Shown: positions 1-9,400 of the stretch, piece after piece
How the letters are laid out: every line of letters starts with the position of its first letter
How positions within the stretch are numbered: position 1 is the stretch's first letter
Assembly: GCA_943371005.1 (NCBI GenBank)
Contig: CALRTB020000008.1
Span: 81,933-145,932, forward strand
Origin: MRBY01 sp943371005
GTDB taxonomy: Bacteria; Cyanobacteriota; Cyanobacteriia; Cyanobacteriales; MRBY01
Direction of reading: 5' to 3'
Length of the DNA stretch: 64,000 bases
Notes under the pieces: model-generated
What the model was told of the DNA's origin: nothing
What the model saw: only the letters and a program-made list of their open reading frames with translations
Databases searched by the model: none
Made by a program: the position numbers and the translations under genes

Positions 1-1
1 G

Positions 2-622
2 ATCGCCAAATGGTACGAAGCTTCCGTCAGCAGCGGTCATTCCCCCCAGACCCTTACCATTGCCGCTGTCCAAGAAGCACGCATTCTCCGGGACCTCCTC
101 TTCCAAAAATCCCCCCAGGCGATCGCCGATGTCCACAGTTCCGCCTGGCAAGAAGTGGTTGATGCGACGGTTCTCCTCGCCGGCGTGATCGGTGGCTTAG
201 GGGGAGCCAATTGTCGTACCGTGGCTGCCCATGCAGTTCACAATGGGTTAACCCATCTGCCTGCCGCCCATGGCATCTTGCATGGTGAGAAAGTCGCCTA
301 CGGAATTTTGGTGCAGCTCCGTCTCGAAGAAATTTGTCAAAAAAGTCAGTTGGCTGAAACTGCTCGCCAACAGCTCCTCCAGTTTTACCGAGACATTGGC
401 TTACCGAAGAGCCTCGCTGATCTCGGTCTGAATACGATGACCTTGGCCGAATTGCGCCAGGTGGCAGAGATTACCTGTCAGCCCCAGTCAGACATCCACC
501 GTCTGCCTTTCACCGTTAGCCCAGACCAGTTAATGGCGGCAATGGTTTCCACAGAAGCGACCAGAGAAAACACTTCCCTTGAGGCCCATCCTGTCGCCGA
601 AGCAACCAAAGCACAGGCTTAG
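2..622 (+). CDS. iron-containing alcohol dehydrogenase family protein (GldA-like), 5' end cut off
   Basis: The reading frame is open from base 2, so the start lies outside the window; a GTG at 155 is internal. The visible 206 residues are the C-terminal helical half of an iron/zinc-dependent dehydrogenase of the glycerol dehydrogenase type. Metal-ligand histidines are seen in HAVHNGL and in HGILHGEKVAYG, matching the two GldA histidine motifs. Glycerol dehydrogenases oxidise glycerol to dihydroxyacetone with NAD, but the substrate cannot be read here because the nucleotide-binding half is missing. The tail after about residue 170 (EATRENTSLEAHP) looks non-conserved. The stop codon runs directly into the repeat that starts at 622. 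Confidence 0.8.
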   Translation: MAKWYEASVSSGHSPQTLTIAAVQEARILRDLLFQKSPQAIADVHSSAWQEVVDATVLLAGVIGGLGGANCRTVAAHAVHNGLTHLPAAHGILHGEKVAYGILVQLRLEEICQKSQLAETARQQLLQFYRDIGLPKSLADLGLNTMTLAELRQVAEITCQPQSDIHRLPFTVSPDQLMAAMVSTEATRENTSLEAHPVAEATKAQA

Positions 623-766
623 AGCTGATTTATAAAGCTCTCCTGCCCCCAGTCTGGGGGAGATTTTCGGTCAATCAATGGGATCAAGGTTCCCCAAAAT
701 GCCGGAGCTTTAGTGAGGAGATTTAGGGACAAATTAAAAAATTCATTTACTTTATAAATGGCCTCT
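622..766. repeat. MITE-like intergenic repeat, copy 1 (long form)
   Basis: About 145 bp bounded by imperfect 16-bp terminal inverted repeats. The left end is GAGCTGATTTATAAAG and the right end is CTTTATAAATGGCCTC, which share the perfect 10-bp core ATTTATAAAG/CTTTATAAAT. A second copy lies at 11611. An internal CCCCCAGTCTGGGGG hairpin is present. Compared with copy 2 it carries about 58 extra bases between two GGAGATTT direct repeats (659-666 and 717-724), so copy 2 looks like an internal deletion of this form. It begins on the last base of the upstream stop codon. There is no coding capacity; it could be a non-autonomous mobile element or a 3'-UTR structure. Confidence 0.75.
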
Positions 767-788
767 CAGGATTTCCAAGTCTAGACAA

Positions 789-819
789 TTGACATCTGGC
801 GGCATCCCTAGGGTTTAAT
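789..819 (+). promoter_or_regulatory. possible purK promoter
   Basis: A perfect TTGACA (789-794) is followed 19 bases later by TTTAAT (814-819). The -10-like box overlaps the first in-frame ATG (818), which argues that purK starts at the later ATG (860). The spacing is longer than ideal. Confidence 0.4.
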
Positions 820-859
820 GGGGCACGGGCAATCCATATCAAAACGGCAAAACAAAAGC

Positions 860-2002
860 ATGAAACACAAAGTGGGCGTCATTGGCGGCGGACAACTCGC
901 CTGGATGATGGGGGCAGAAGCCCGGAGCCTTGGCATGGAACTATGGGTACAAACACCCAACGCCAGCGATCCAGCGGTTTCCAATGCCGATCAAGTGATC
1001 ATCGGGGCGATCGACGATCTAGCATCAACGGCCAAGCTGGTGGAAAACTGCCATGTGGTCACCTTCGAAAATGAATTTGTTGATCTCGAAGCCCTCGATA
1101 CCCTCGTTAAACGGGGAGCAAAATTTTTCCCTTCTCTGCCTTTTCTCGCTGCCCTCCTGGACAAATATGATCAACGGCGCTGCTGTCAACGGTTTGGTAT
1201 TCCAGTGCCAACCTTTGTCCCTTGGCAACTGGGTGAATCGCTGCCCCCTGGTTGGGAATTTCCGTTGGTCGTGAAGGCTCGTCGCCATGGCTACGACGGT
1301 AAAGGCACATTTATCGTTAAAGATGCGGCTGCTTTACAGGCTTTACCAACGGATTTAGCCGGTACGCCTCTACTTTTAGAAGCGTTTGTGCCCTTTGAGC
1401 AGGAATTGGCGGTGATGGTGACCCGCAACCGTCGAGGAGAAATTCGCACCTTTCCGACGGTGGAAACCCAGCAAATTGATCAGGTGTGTCGTTGGGTTCT
1501 TGCCCCTGCGGCAGTTCCTCAGGCGGTGGTGGATCAAGTTGAAAAGATTGCCCGCACCTTAGCTGAGGGGTTAAATCTGGTGGGCATCATGGGGATTGAG
1601 CTGTTTCTGACCCCAGCAGGACAAGTATTAGTGAATGAGATTGCCCCCCGCACCCACAATTCGGGGCATTTTAGTTTGGATGCTTGTCAGACGTCGCAGT
1701 TTGCGATGCAACTCCAGGCGATCGCCGATTTGCCCCTGGGGAATCCGAAGATGCTTAGTGCTGGGGCGGTGATGGTAAATTTACTGGGGTTTGAGCACAG
1801 CACGGGGGATTATGCCCACAAACGGCAGATGTTGACCCAATTTCCCCAGAGTCATATCCATTGGTATAACAAAACAAGTGCCAGTCCGGGACGAAAACTT
1901 GGTCATGTCACGGTTTTAAGTGAAACCAATGACCGAGAAACCCTGATGGCGATCGCCAAACAAATTGAAACCATTTGGTATGGCAATGCTAGCCCCACCT
2001 AA
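860..2002 (+). CDS. purK: 5-(carboxyamino)imidazole ribonucleotide synthase
   Basis: ATP-grasp enzyme of de novo purine synthesis in the cytoplasm: it carboxylates aminoimidazole ribonucleotide with bicarbonate and ATP to give N5-CAIR, the substrate of PurE. The N-terminus KVGVIGGGQLAWMM is the family's Rossmann-like signature; VKARRHGYDGKGTF is the ATP-grasp lid region and VNEIAPRTHNSGHFSLDAC the conserved C-terminal metal/ATP site. At 380 aa it has the usual length. An in-frame ATG at 818 would add 14 unrelated residues and overlaps a likely -10 box, so 860 is preferred. It converges with the next gene, with only 9 bases between stops. Confidence 0.93.
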   Translation: MKHKVGVIGGGQLAWMMGAEARSLGMELWVQTPNASDPAVSNADQVIIGAIDDLASTAKLVENCHVVTFENEFVDLEALDTLVKRGAKFFPSLPFLAALLDKYDQRRCCQRFGIPVPTFVPWQLGESLPPGWEFPLVVKARRHGYDGKGTFIVKDAAALQALPTDLAGTPLLLEAFVPFEQELAVMVTRNRRGEIRTFPTVETQQIDQVCRWVLAPAAVPQAVVDQVEKIARTLAEGLNLVGIMGIELFLTPAGQVLVNEIAPRTHNSGHFSLDACQTSQFAMQLQAIADLPLGNPKMLSAGAVMVNLLGFEHSTGDYAHKRQMLTQFPQSHIHWYNKTSASPGRKLGHVTVLSETNDRETLMAIAKQIETIWYGNASPT

Positions 2003-2011
2003 AACTTTTGA

Positions 2012-2413
2012 TTAGCGCTGGCGACCTGTCCAGTGGGAGCCAGAAAAAGGCGTCCCTCCCAGCTGAGTAACCTTTTCTGGGGTCATCACATACACCCAAG
2101 CCTCCGTTAGGATCGTTTTTGTCTCTGTGTAAACAGGAGCTTGGAGTCGCTGATATTCATTGAGGGAAGGCGATCGCCCCGGTTGATAATCTTCGAGGAC
2201 ATCTAGGTTCACTAATACACCAGGATCCGCAAACTGTAGCAGGTAGCCTTCCACCCAGCCTGGCTCTGGGGTGAGGGCCGGATAACCCACAGGCAACTGG
2301 TAAAGCTTCCCTGGGATTAAGGCTTTTTCAATGTGGGGGTGATGGGGGGCACAGTAACGGGGAAAATTGACTTCTCCCGGCTGGAGGGTGCCATAGACAA
2401 AAACCTTTAGCAT
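2012..2413 (-). CDS. gamma-glutamylcyclotransferase-like (AIG2/GGCT fold) protein
   Basis: A 133-aa protein opening with KVFVYGTLQPGE, the YGTLxxGE signature of the gamma-glutamylcyclotransferase fold. The family includes enzymes that release 5-oxoproline from gamma-glutamyl peptides or side chains. The substrate-binding loop after YGTL is intact, and the acidic residue in VEGYLLQF is in the usual place. The substrate is not predictable from sequence. The ATG at 2413 is chosen because the eight residues upstream are non-conserved. It is divergent from the response regulator at 2508 and converges with purK. Confidence 0.75.
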   Translation of the reverse strand: MLKVFVYGTLQPGEVNFPRYCAPHHPHIEKALIPGKLYQLPVGYPALTPEPGWVEGYLLQFADPGVLVNLDVLEDYQPGRSPSLNEYQRLQAPVYTETKTILTEAWVYVMTPEKVTQLGGTPFSGSHWTGRQR

Positions 2414-2460
2414 GGGGAGATTTCCGACCAAGAACAACAGGGGGTGAAACCGTGAAAAGC

Positions 2461-2466
2461 TATAAT
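2461..2466 (+). promoter_or_regulatory. probable -10 box of the response-regulator gene
   Basis: Consensus TATAAT, 42 bases upstream of the ATG at 2508, in the divergent intergenic region. No clear -35 hexamer is seen at 17 bases, so it may be an activator-dependent promoter. Confidence 0.45.
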
Positions 2467-2507
2467 CAGGGGCAAAATCATGTGCTTTCGTAAGGGGAAA
2501 ATGGGCA

Positions 2508-3206
2508 ATGGCTAAACGCTATAATATCTTGCTCGTCGATGATGAACCGGGTGTCCGGGAGGCTGTCCAGGCCTATTTAGAAGATGATGAAGCCCTCACC
2601 GTCACCACCGCCGAGAATGCCACCAAAGCCTGGGACGTTCTGCAAACGTTTACACCGGACTTGGTGATTTCTGACATTATGATGCCCCAGGTGGATGGCT
2701 ATCAGTTTTTGGGCCAACTGCGCGATGATCCTCGCTTTAAAACTCTCCCGGTGATTTTCCTGACGGCCCGTGGCATGACTGGCGATCGCATTCAAGGCTA
2801 CCAAGCAGGCTGTGATGCCTATTTACCGAAACCCTTTGAACCCGAAGAACTCGAAGCAATTGTGAAAAATCTTTTGACCCGGGAAGCGGCGATCGCCGAA
2901 CAGCAAGAAGGTGGCGGTAGTAACCTCGAAGGCATTGCCCAGGATCTCCGGGAGATTAAACAATTTCTGGGACAGCAAAACCAACTGGTCACTACCCCAC
3001 CGCCTTTGAAAATTGACCTGACTCCCAGAGAGCAAAGCGTTCTCGACCTCGTGGCCCAGGGACTGATGAATAAAGAAATTGCCAAGGAGCTCGAAACCAG
3101 CGTCCGCAACGTCGAAAAGTACGTTAGTCGCCTATTTAGCAAAACGGGAACTAATAGTCGGACAGAATTGGTACGCTACGCCCTCAAGCATGGTTTAACG
3201 CAATAG
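2508..3206 (+). CDS. NarL/FixJ-family two-component response regulator (Ycf29-like)
   Basis: A 232-aa DNA-binding response regulator. The receiver domain covers residues 1-125 with acidic pocket D11/D12, phospho-acceptor D56 (in VISDIMMP), a conserved Thr in FLTARG and the Lys in YLPKPFEPEE. A linker of about 40 residues is followed by a LuxR-type helix-turn-helix (residues 170-230: LTPREQSVLDLVAQG, then NKEIAKEL). It resembles the Ycf29/NarL group kept in cyanobacteria and some plastids; that subgroup name is tentative. No sensor kinase is adjacent, so it is an orphan regulator in this window. Target genes cannot be read from the sequence. Confidence 0.88.
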   Translation: MAKRYNILLVDDEPGVREAVQAYLEDDEALTVTTAENATKAWDVLQTFTPDLVISDIMMPQVDGYQFLGQLRDDPRFKTLPVIFLTARGMTGDRIQGYQAGCDAYLPKPFEPEELEAIVKNLLTREAAIAEQQEGGGSNLEGIAQDLREIKQFLGQQNQLVTTPPPLKIDLTPREQSVLDLVAQGLMNKEIAKELETSVRNVEKYVSRLFSKTGTNSRTELVRYALKHGLTQ

Positions 3207-3282
3207 TTAACGAGGGTAGGTAATCCCTCAGTCTGACGCCATGATTTAGCTTTTTTTTGTAGTTTTAGTCCAACAAGCGACG

Positions 3283-3570
3283 ATGCCCCAACAAGATCAA
3301 GTCCATCCCCAAGCCAACCGCGATCGCCTGATTGTGGATAGCCTCCTCAAAGGAGAACCCACAGAAAACGCTCTGGTGGAATTGGCACGGCTCCATCTGC
3401 GCTATGAGGGCTTTCCCGGGGCGAGGGAAATTCAGCAGGATTTGAAATTGCTGTTTCAACAATGGGGCCTGACGGAGGACGTTTTATTCGCTAAAACAAG
3501 GGAAATCCATGCGGCTGGGCGAGCCTATAAACATCTACGCCATGGCGAGGAGCAACAGGATTGGAGTTAA
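3283..3570 (+). CDS. DUF3288 family protein
   Basis: A 95-aa acidic cyanobacterial protein of unknown function. Recognisable family features are the start QDQVHPQANRDR, the central ELARLHLRYEGFPGAREI and the C-terminal LFAKTREIHAAGRAY. There is no signal peptide or membrane segment, and it is probably helical and cytoplasmic. Its last 10 bases overlap the start of pyrF-pyrE, and the ribosome-binding site of that gene lies inside its final codons, so the two are probably co-transcribed and translationally coupled. Confidence 0.85.
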   Translation: MPQQDQVHPQANRDRLIVDSLLKGEPTENALVELARLHLRYEGFPGAREIQQDLKLLFQQWGLTEDVLFAKTREIHAAGRAYKHLRHGEEQQDWS

Positions 3571-5009
3571 CACCCGCAACTTTCACCGAAAAACTCACCG
3601 GGGCAATCGCCGCCCAAAAGACCCTCCTCGTGGCCGGTCTCGATCCAAACCCGGAAATGCTGCCGGATTCTTTACGCACCGGCGATTTAATTCAGAATCT
3701 TAAAACGTGGCTCCTGGGGATCATTGACCAGACCCAGGATCTCGTCTGTGCCTACAAGCCGACCCTCGGTTTTTATCAAGCCTTGGGGGTGCCGGGGTTG
3801 CAACTCCTAGAAACGGTATTGCAACATATCCCCTCCCACATTGCCGTAATTCTCGATGCGAAACACGCGGATCTCAACACCAGCAGCATTTTTGCTCAGG
3901 CCATATTTGAGACGTGGCAAGTGGATGCGGTCACCCTCAGCGCCTACCCCGGCCAAGACCATGTTGCGCCCTTTCTGCTATATCCCGACAAAGGTGTTTT
4001 CTTGCAATGTCGCACCTCTAACCCCGGTGCCTTTCCCCTCCAAAATTACCCCGATCTGGAACGGCCTTTTTATCTGCACCTGATCCAAGAAATCAAACAG
4101 TGGGGCACCCCCGAACAACTTTTCCTAGAAATTGGGGGCGATCGCCCGGCGGTTTTTCGTCAAGTGCGTGCCATTGCCCCAGAACGGTGGATCCTCGCCC
4201 GCAGTATCTGGCAACGGAGCGAAAACCTCGAAGAAATCATTCACCAGGGTTTAAATTCCAATGGGTCTGGCCTCTTGATCCCCATTCCTAACGATGACCT
4301 CAGCCAAACCGATTGTCGGCAACCCGTCGCCCAGCTACGGCAAAACATTGAGGACATCCGGCGGCGTTATACTCCCAGCAATGCCCGTTGCGATTTGCTC
4401 CAAACGCCGACGAATTTCCCCACAGCCCACCCCCAGGCGGAATTGATTGTGCAGTTGTTTGACCTAGGCTGTTTGCTCTTTGGGGAATATGTCCAGGCCT
4501 CTGGGGCGACGTTTTCCTATTACATCGATCTACGCAAAATCATTTCTAACCCCCAGGTCTTTAACCAGGTGCTCAATGCCTATGGGGCGATCGCCAAAAC
4601 CCTAAAATTTGACCGCATCGCTGGGATTCCCTACGGTTCGCTCCCCACGGCAACGGGGCTGGCTCTGAAATTAAATTACCCGATGATTTTTCCCCGTAAG
4701 GAAGTCAAGGCCCATGGTACCCGGCGGGTGATCGAAGGCCATTTCGAGCCAGGGGAAACAATTCTGGTCGTCGATGATGTGCTGATTACGGGTAAAAGTA
4801 TCGTTGAGGGGGCCAAAAAACTGGAGTCAGCGGGACTAACGATTAAAGATATGGTTGTCCTTATTGACCACGAAGCCGGCGTTAAGGATCGGCTCCAGGC
4901 CCAGGGGTACCAAGCTCACGCGATTCTAACCATTTCTGAAATCACAGAAACCCTTTTTCAGGCGGGCCGCATTGACCAGAATCAATATGATTGCCTCGTG
5001 AGCCATTGA
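3561..5009 (+). CDS. pyrF-pyrE: bifunctional orotidine-5'-phosphate decarboxylase / orotate phosphoribosyltransferase
   Basis: A 482-aa fusion catalysing the last two steps of UMP synthesis. The N-terminal decarboxylase (about residues 1-275) has VAGLDPNPE, KPTLGFYQ and the catalytic DAKHADLN (DxKxxD). The C-terminal phosphoribosyltransferase (about 290-482) has FPRKEVKAHGTRR and the PRPP-binding ILVVDDVLITGKS. The order decarboxylase then transferase is the reverse of eukaryotic UMP synthase. The start is TTG at 3561: GAGGAG (3547-3552) sits 8 bases upstream and no in-frame ATG precedes it. The TTG overlaps the end of the DUF3288 gene. Confidence 0.92.
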   Translation: MELTPATFTEKLTGAIAAQKTLLVAGLDPNPEMLPDSLRTGDLIQNLKTWLLGIIDQTQDLVCAYKPTLGFYQALGVPGLQLLETVLQHIPSHIAVILDAKHADLNTSSIFAQAIFETWQVDAVTLSAYPGQDHVAPFLLYPDKGVFLQCRTSNPGAFPLQNYPDLERPFYLHLIQEIKQWGTPEQLFLEIGGDRPAVFRQVRAIAPERWILARSIWQRSENLEEIIHQGLNSNGSGLLIPIPNDDLSQTDCRQPVAQLRQNIEDIRRRYTPSNARCDLLQTPTNFPTAHPQAELIVQLFDLGCLLFGEYVQASGATFSYYIDLRKIISNPQVFNQVLNAYGAIAKTLKFDRIAGIPYGSLPTATGLALKLNYPMIFPRKEVKAHGTRRVIEGHFEPGETILVVDDVLITGKSIVEGAKKLESAGLTIKDMVVLIDHEAGVKDRLQAQGYQAHAILTISEITETLFQAGRIDQNQYDCLVSH

Positions 5010-5090
5010 GCTTTTTCCAGACAAAATGCTGCCAGTGCTTGGGTCTTTTGCGTACAGTAGAAGAGAAAAACCTTCACCGACGACGACCCC

Positions 5091-6314
5091 ATGGGATTAC
5101 ATCTGTTTGAGCATTTACAAATGGCGATCGCCACCCTCCGCACCAACAAAATGCGCAGTGGGTTAACGATGCTCGGCATCATCATTGGTAATGCGTCCGT
5201 GATTGCCATGGTCGGTTTAGGTCAAGGTGCCCAAAAACTTGCCACAGAGCAGTTTGAATCCCTGGGTTCCAATGTTTTGTTTATCATTCCCGGATCGCGG
5301 GCCGCCCAGCGCACCACCATCGATTTACCGAAAACGTTGGTTTGGGAAGATGCCCAGGCGATCGCCGAACAGGTGCCAAACGTAGCGGCGGTGGCCCCCC
5401 AGATTAATAGTCGCGGTTTAGTCACGTTTCGGGGAATTAATAAAGATTCCTTGCTTTTGGGGATTACCCCCGAATTCATTGAGGTGCGCGAATTCACCCT
5501 GGCCCAAGGACGGTTTGTGACCGACAGTGATGTGGAGCGCAATAAGCGCGTTGCTGTGATTGGGTCTGAGATTGCCACGGAACTTTTTCCAAATATCGAG
5601 CCGGTGGGTCAAAAACTCCGGGTTAAAAATTTAACCTTCGATGTGATTGGTGTTTTAGAAGAAAAGGGGGCTTCCTTTGGTACCAACCAGGACAACGCCG
5701 TTTATATGCCCCTAACCACGATGTCCAACCAGGTGGTGGGCCGTACGTCTCCCTATGGCACCGAGTTAACCTTTATTTCTGTTTCCGGTGAAAGTGAAGA
5801 CCGGGTCAGGGCGATGACCTTTCAGATCGAAAACCTGCTGCGGCTCCGCCATAAAATTGTTGATGAGGATGATTTTAGTGTCCAGAGTCAACAGGATCTA
5901 TTGGATGTGGCGAATACAATTACCGGGGCTTTAACCACAATGTTGGCGGCGATCGCCGGTATTTCTCTTCTGGTGGGGGGTATCGGCATTATGAATATCA
6001 TGTTGGTGTCTGTCACCGAGCGCACAAAAGAAATTGGTCTCCGTAAAGCCCTTGGTGCCACAGAAAACGACGTTTTATATCAATTCCTGATTGAATCGGT
6101 GATCCTGGCGGGAATCGGTGGGATCTTTGGTACGAGCCTAGGCCTAGGAGGTATATTCCTCGCCAATGTCTTGACTCCCCTGGCGGCCCCGGTTTCTGTG
6201 ACAGCAATTGTGATGGCGGTGGGTGTTTCTGGGGGGATTGGCCTATTTTTTGGGGTGTTTCCGGCGCGACAGGCGGCCCGTTTAGACCCAATTGTTGCCC
6301 TCCGCAGCGAGTAG
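5091..6314 (+). CDS. MacB/FtsX-type ABC transporter permease
   Basis: A 407-aa inner-membrane protein. It has an N-terminal transmembrane helix (about residues 20-45), a large periplasmic MacB_PCD domain (about 50-250) and a C-terminal FtsX domain with three transmembrane helices (about 280-395, including LVGGIGIMNIMLVSVTERTKEIGLRKALGA, given here as its start LVGGIGIMNIML and end EIGLRKALGA). Such permeases act with a separate ATPase of the MacB/LolD type and an adaptor, exporting peptides, lipids or glycolipids (compare DevC). Neither partner is encoded nearby, so the substrate is unknown. Confidence 0.85.
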   Translation: MGLHLFEHLQMAIATLRTNKMRSGLTMLGIIIGNASVIAMVGLGQGAQKLATEQFESLGSNVLFIIPGSRAAQRTTIDLPKTLVWEDAQAIAEQVPNVAAVAPQINSRGLVTFRGINKDSLLLGITPEFIEVREFTLAQGRFVTDSDVERNKRVAVIGSEIATELFPNIEPVGQKLRVKNLTFDVIGVLEEKGASFGTNQDNAVYMPLTTMSNQVVGRTSPYGTELTFISVSGESEDRVRAMTFQIENLLRLRHKIVDEDDFSVQSQQDLLDVANTITGALTTMLAAIAGISLLVGGIGIMNIMLVSVTERTKEIGLRKALGATENDVLYQFLIESVILAGIGGIFGTSLGLGGIFLANVLTPLAAPVSVTAIVMAVGVSGGIGLFFGVFPARQAARLDPIVALRSE

Positions 6315-6369
6315 GATTTAACCCTAATCACAGAGATGGATCGGGGTCTACAGCCAAACTTCAATCTGC

Positions 6370-6375
6370 TATACT
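6370..6375 (+). promoter_or_regulatory. -10 box upstream of tRNA-Arg
   Basis: TATACT ends 19 bases before the mature 5' end of the tRNA, a suitable position for its promoter. No clear -35 element was picked out. Confidence 0.4.
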
Positions 6376-6394
6376 TTATTAGCCCAAAACCCTT

Positions 6395-6467
<73 letters not shown>

Positions 6468-6493
6468 TTTTTCTCGACAAATACATATCGTCT

Positions 6494-9400
6494 ATGGCAC
6501 TGGTACACGGCACTTGGATTTTTCAGGCACAGCAATCCTACTTTTTTCTGTGGAGTGAGGTCTGGCGCAGTGAGTCCGGAGTAGCCCCGCCCGATTATCC
6601 CTTTGGGGGCGATCGCCAAAGCCTCGAAACCCAACTCCAGGACTATGGGGTGACGATGCCCGAGAATGCCCAGTGGCTAGAAACAACGTTTTCTCTGCCC
6701 AGCACCAAAGGCACCAAGACAAAACCCTCGATCCCACTCCTTTCCAATCAAACCCAGATTCCGGATCAACTGGATTGGGCTGACTGGCAAATTGCGGGCT
6801 TTGCCTTAAACCCCCGCCAGGCAGCGAATATTATTCAATCCTTACCCCTCACCGATGATGCCCTTGCGGGGGATCTCCGGTTTTGGTGGCAGGTGTGCCG
6901 CTGGAGCCTTGATCTAGTCGTGCGGCGCAAATTTCTGCCCCATGTAACCCCCCTCCAGACGGGAGAGGCCCTGGCGACTTGGGTGCCCCTATTGGATAGC
7001 GTCACAGAACAGCAGCGGTTTGCTCAGTTTTTACAACAGATGCCAGGAATTTGTGCGGTCGGCCAAACACCCGCCCAGGTGCTACTGAGTTTTCTCACGG
7101 CGATGGTTGATGCCCAGGTGCGCCCCCATGGGAAGCCCCTGCAAAATTTTCCGAAAACCTCCGTTGTGTTTCCCTGGTGCGATCGCCTCTCCAAAGCCAA
7201 AGCGACCTTTGAGGATTTGCCCCGCCAACTGGGTCACGCCTATGAAAATTGGACTTTCCCCGTGCGGGAATATCTGGTGGAACCGCCGGATTTTGCCCTA
7301 AATCAGCCCCTATTTCGCGCCTGTTTTCAACTGTTGCCCCCCACCGCAGACCAAGACCGCTGGCAATTGCAATATGGTTTGCAGGCCTTGGGAAATGCAG
7401 CGAGCATTGTCACGGCGGATCAGGTTTGGCAAGATCCCAGCCAACCCCAGGAAATTTTATTAAAGGGTCTAGGCCTTGCGTCGCGTTTATACGGCCCCAT
7501 TGGCGAAAGTTTAGGGGGGCCGCAACCCTGTGGTTGTCCCCTGGATACGATCCAAGCCTATGAGTTTATCCGTTCGGTGGCCTGGCAATTGCGAGATAAA
7601 GGCCTGGGGGTAATCCTGCCGGAGGGTTTGGAAGCTGGGAGCAATGAGGTGCGCCTTGGCATTAAAATTTCTGCCCAGGTGAAAGATGAAAGTCGGTTAA
7701 ATCTCCAGAGTCTATTGCAATACAAACTGGAGGTGGCCGTTGGCGAAACGACCCTCACAGAACGGGAATTTCAGGATCTGCTGGCACGGCGATCGCCTCT
7801 GGTGGAAGTGAAGGGGCAATGGCTAGCCCTCCAACCCACCGATGTGCGGGCTGCCCAGGAAATTTACCAAACAAAAATGGCGGAGCAGCCCCTGCGGGTC
7901 GAGGATGCCCTGCGCTTGGGGGCAGAACCGGGCCAGGTGTTTGCGAAGTTGCCCGTGGTTGGCTTTGAGGCCTCTGGGGCATTGCGGGAACTCCTCGATC
8001 ATCTGACAAATAATGAATCCCTCAAGCTAATTGAGCCACCGGACTCGCTCCAGGGGACGCTCCGGCCCTACCAGCACAAGGGGATGAGTTGGCTGAGCTT
8101 TTTACAAAAATGGGGCTTGGGGGCTTGCCTCGCCGATGATATGGGTCTAGGGAAAACAATCCAGGCGATCGCCTTTTTATTGACCCTCCAGGAAAACAAA
8201 AAATTGACTCAGCCGGTACTGTTGGTTTGTCCGACCTCCGTGGTGAGTAATTGGGAACGGGAGATTAGTAAATTTGCCCCCAGCTTAAAAACCTTAATTC
8301 ACCATGGCGATCGCCGCGCCAAAGGAAAAACCTTTGCCAGTACAGCCCAGCAATATGATGTGATTCTCACCAGCTATTCCTTGGTTTTCCGGGATCAAAA
8401 AGACTTGGCCACAGTATCTTGGCAGGGCATGATCCTCGATGAAGCCCAAAATATCAAGAATCCCCAGGCGAAACAGGCCCAAGCGGTGCGCGCCCTCGAT
8501 AGTGGCTTTCGCATTGCCCTCACGGGAACCCCTGTGGAAAATCGCCTCAAGGAACTCTGGTCAATCCTTGATTTTCTCAACCCCAATTTCCTCGGCACCC
8601 AACAATTTTTCCAGCGCCGCTTTGCAATTCCCATCGAAAAATATGGCGATCGCCAAACCCTCCAGAGTCTCCGTAAGCTCACCCAACCCTTTATCCTGCG
8701 CCGCCTCAAGACCGACAAGACGATTATCCAAGACCTGCCCGAAAAACAAGAAATGGAAGTCTTTTGTAGTCTCTCGAAAGACCAAGCCAATCTTTATCAA
8801 AAACTGGTGGATGAATCCCTCGCCGAAATCGAAAACACCGACGGCATTAAACGGCGCGGCTTAATTCTCACCCTACTGCTACGGCTCAAACAGCTTTGTA
8901 ATCACCCTGTGCTGCTCCAGAGCAAGCCCAAACTCGGCAAGAATTTTGCCCCCCGTTCCGGCAAACTGCTCCGCCTCGAAGAAATGCTCGAAGAATTGAT
9001 CTCCGAAGGCGATCGCGCCTTGATCTTCACCCAATTTTCTGAATGGGGTAAGCTGCTCCAACCCTATCTCCAGGAGCGCCTCGGCCGGGATGTCCTCTTT
9101 CTCTATGGGGCGACCCGACGGGAAGCCCGCCAACAAATGTGCGATCGCTTCCAACATGATCCCAATGGCCCCCCCATTTTCATTCTGTCTTTAAAAGCAG
9201 GGGGCACCGGATTGAATTTAACCCGTGCCAACCATGTGTTCCACGTCGATCGCTGGTGGAATCCGGCCGTAGAAGACCAGGCCACCGACCGCGCCTTCCG
9301 CATCGGCCAGCAGCAAAATGTCCAGGTGCATAAATTCGTCAGCACGGGCACCCTCGAAGAAAAAATTAGCGCGATGATCGCCAGCAAAAAAGAACTGGCG

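Noticed and set aside
818..859. Earlier ATG as the purK start
   Set aside because: It overlaps a probable -10 box and adds 14 residues not typical of PurK; the conserved protein begins at 860.
3214..3262. GAGGG...CCCTC stem followed by T8 as a terminator after the response regulator
   Set aside because: The T run lies about 25 bases beyond the short stem, so the two do not form a standard terminator.
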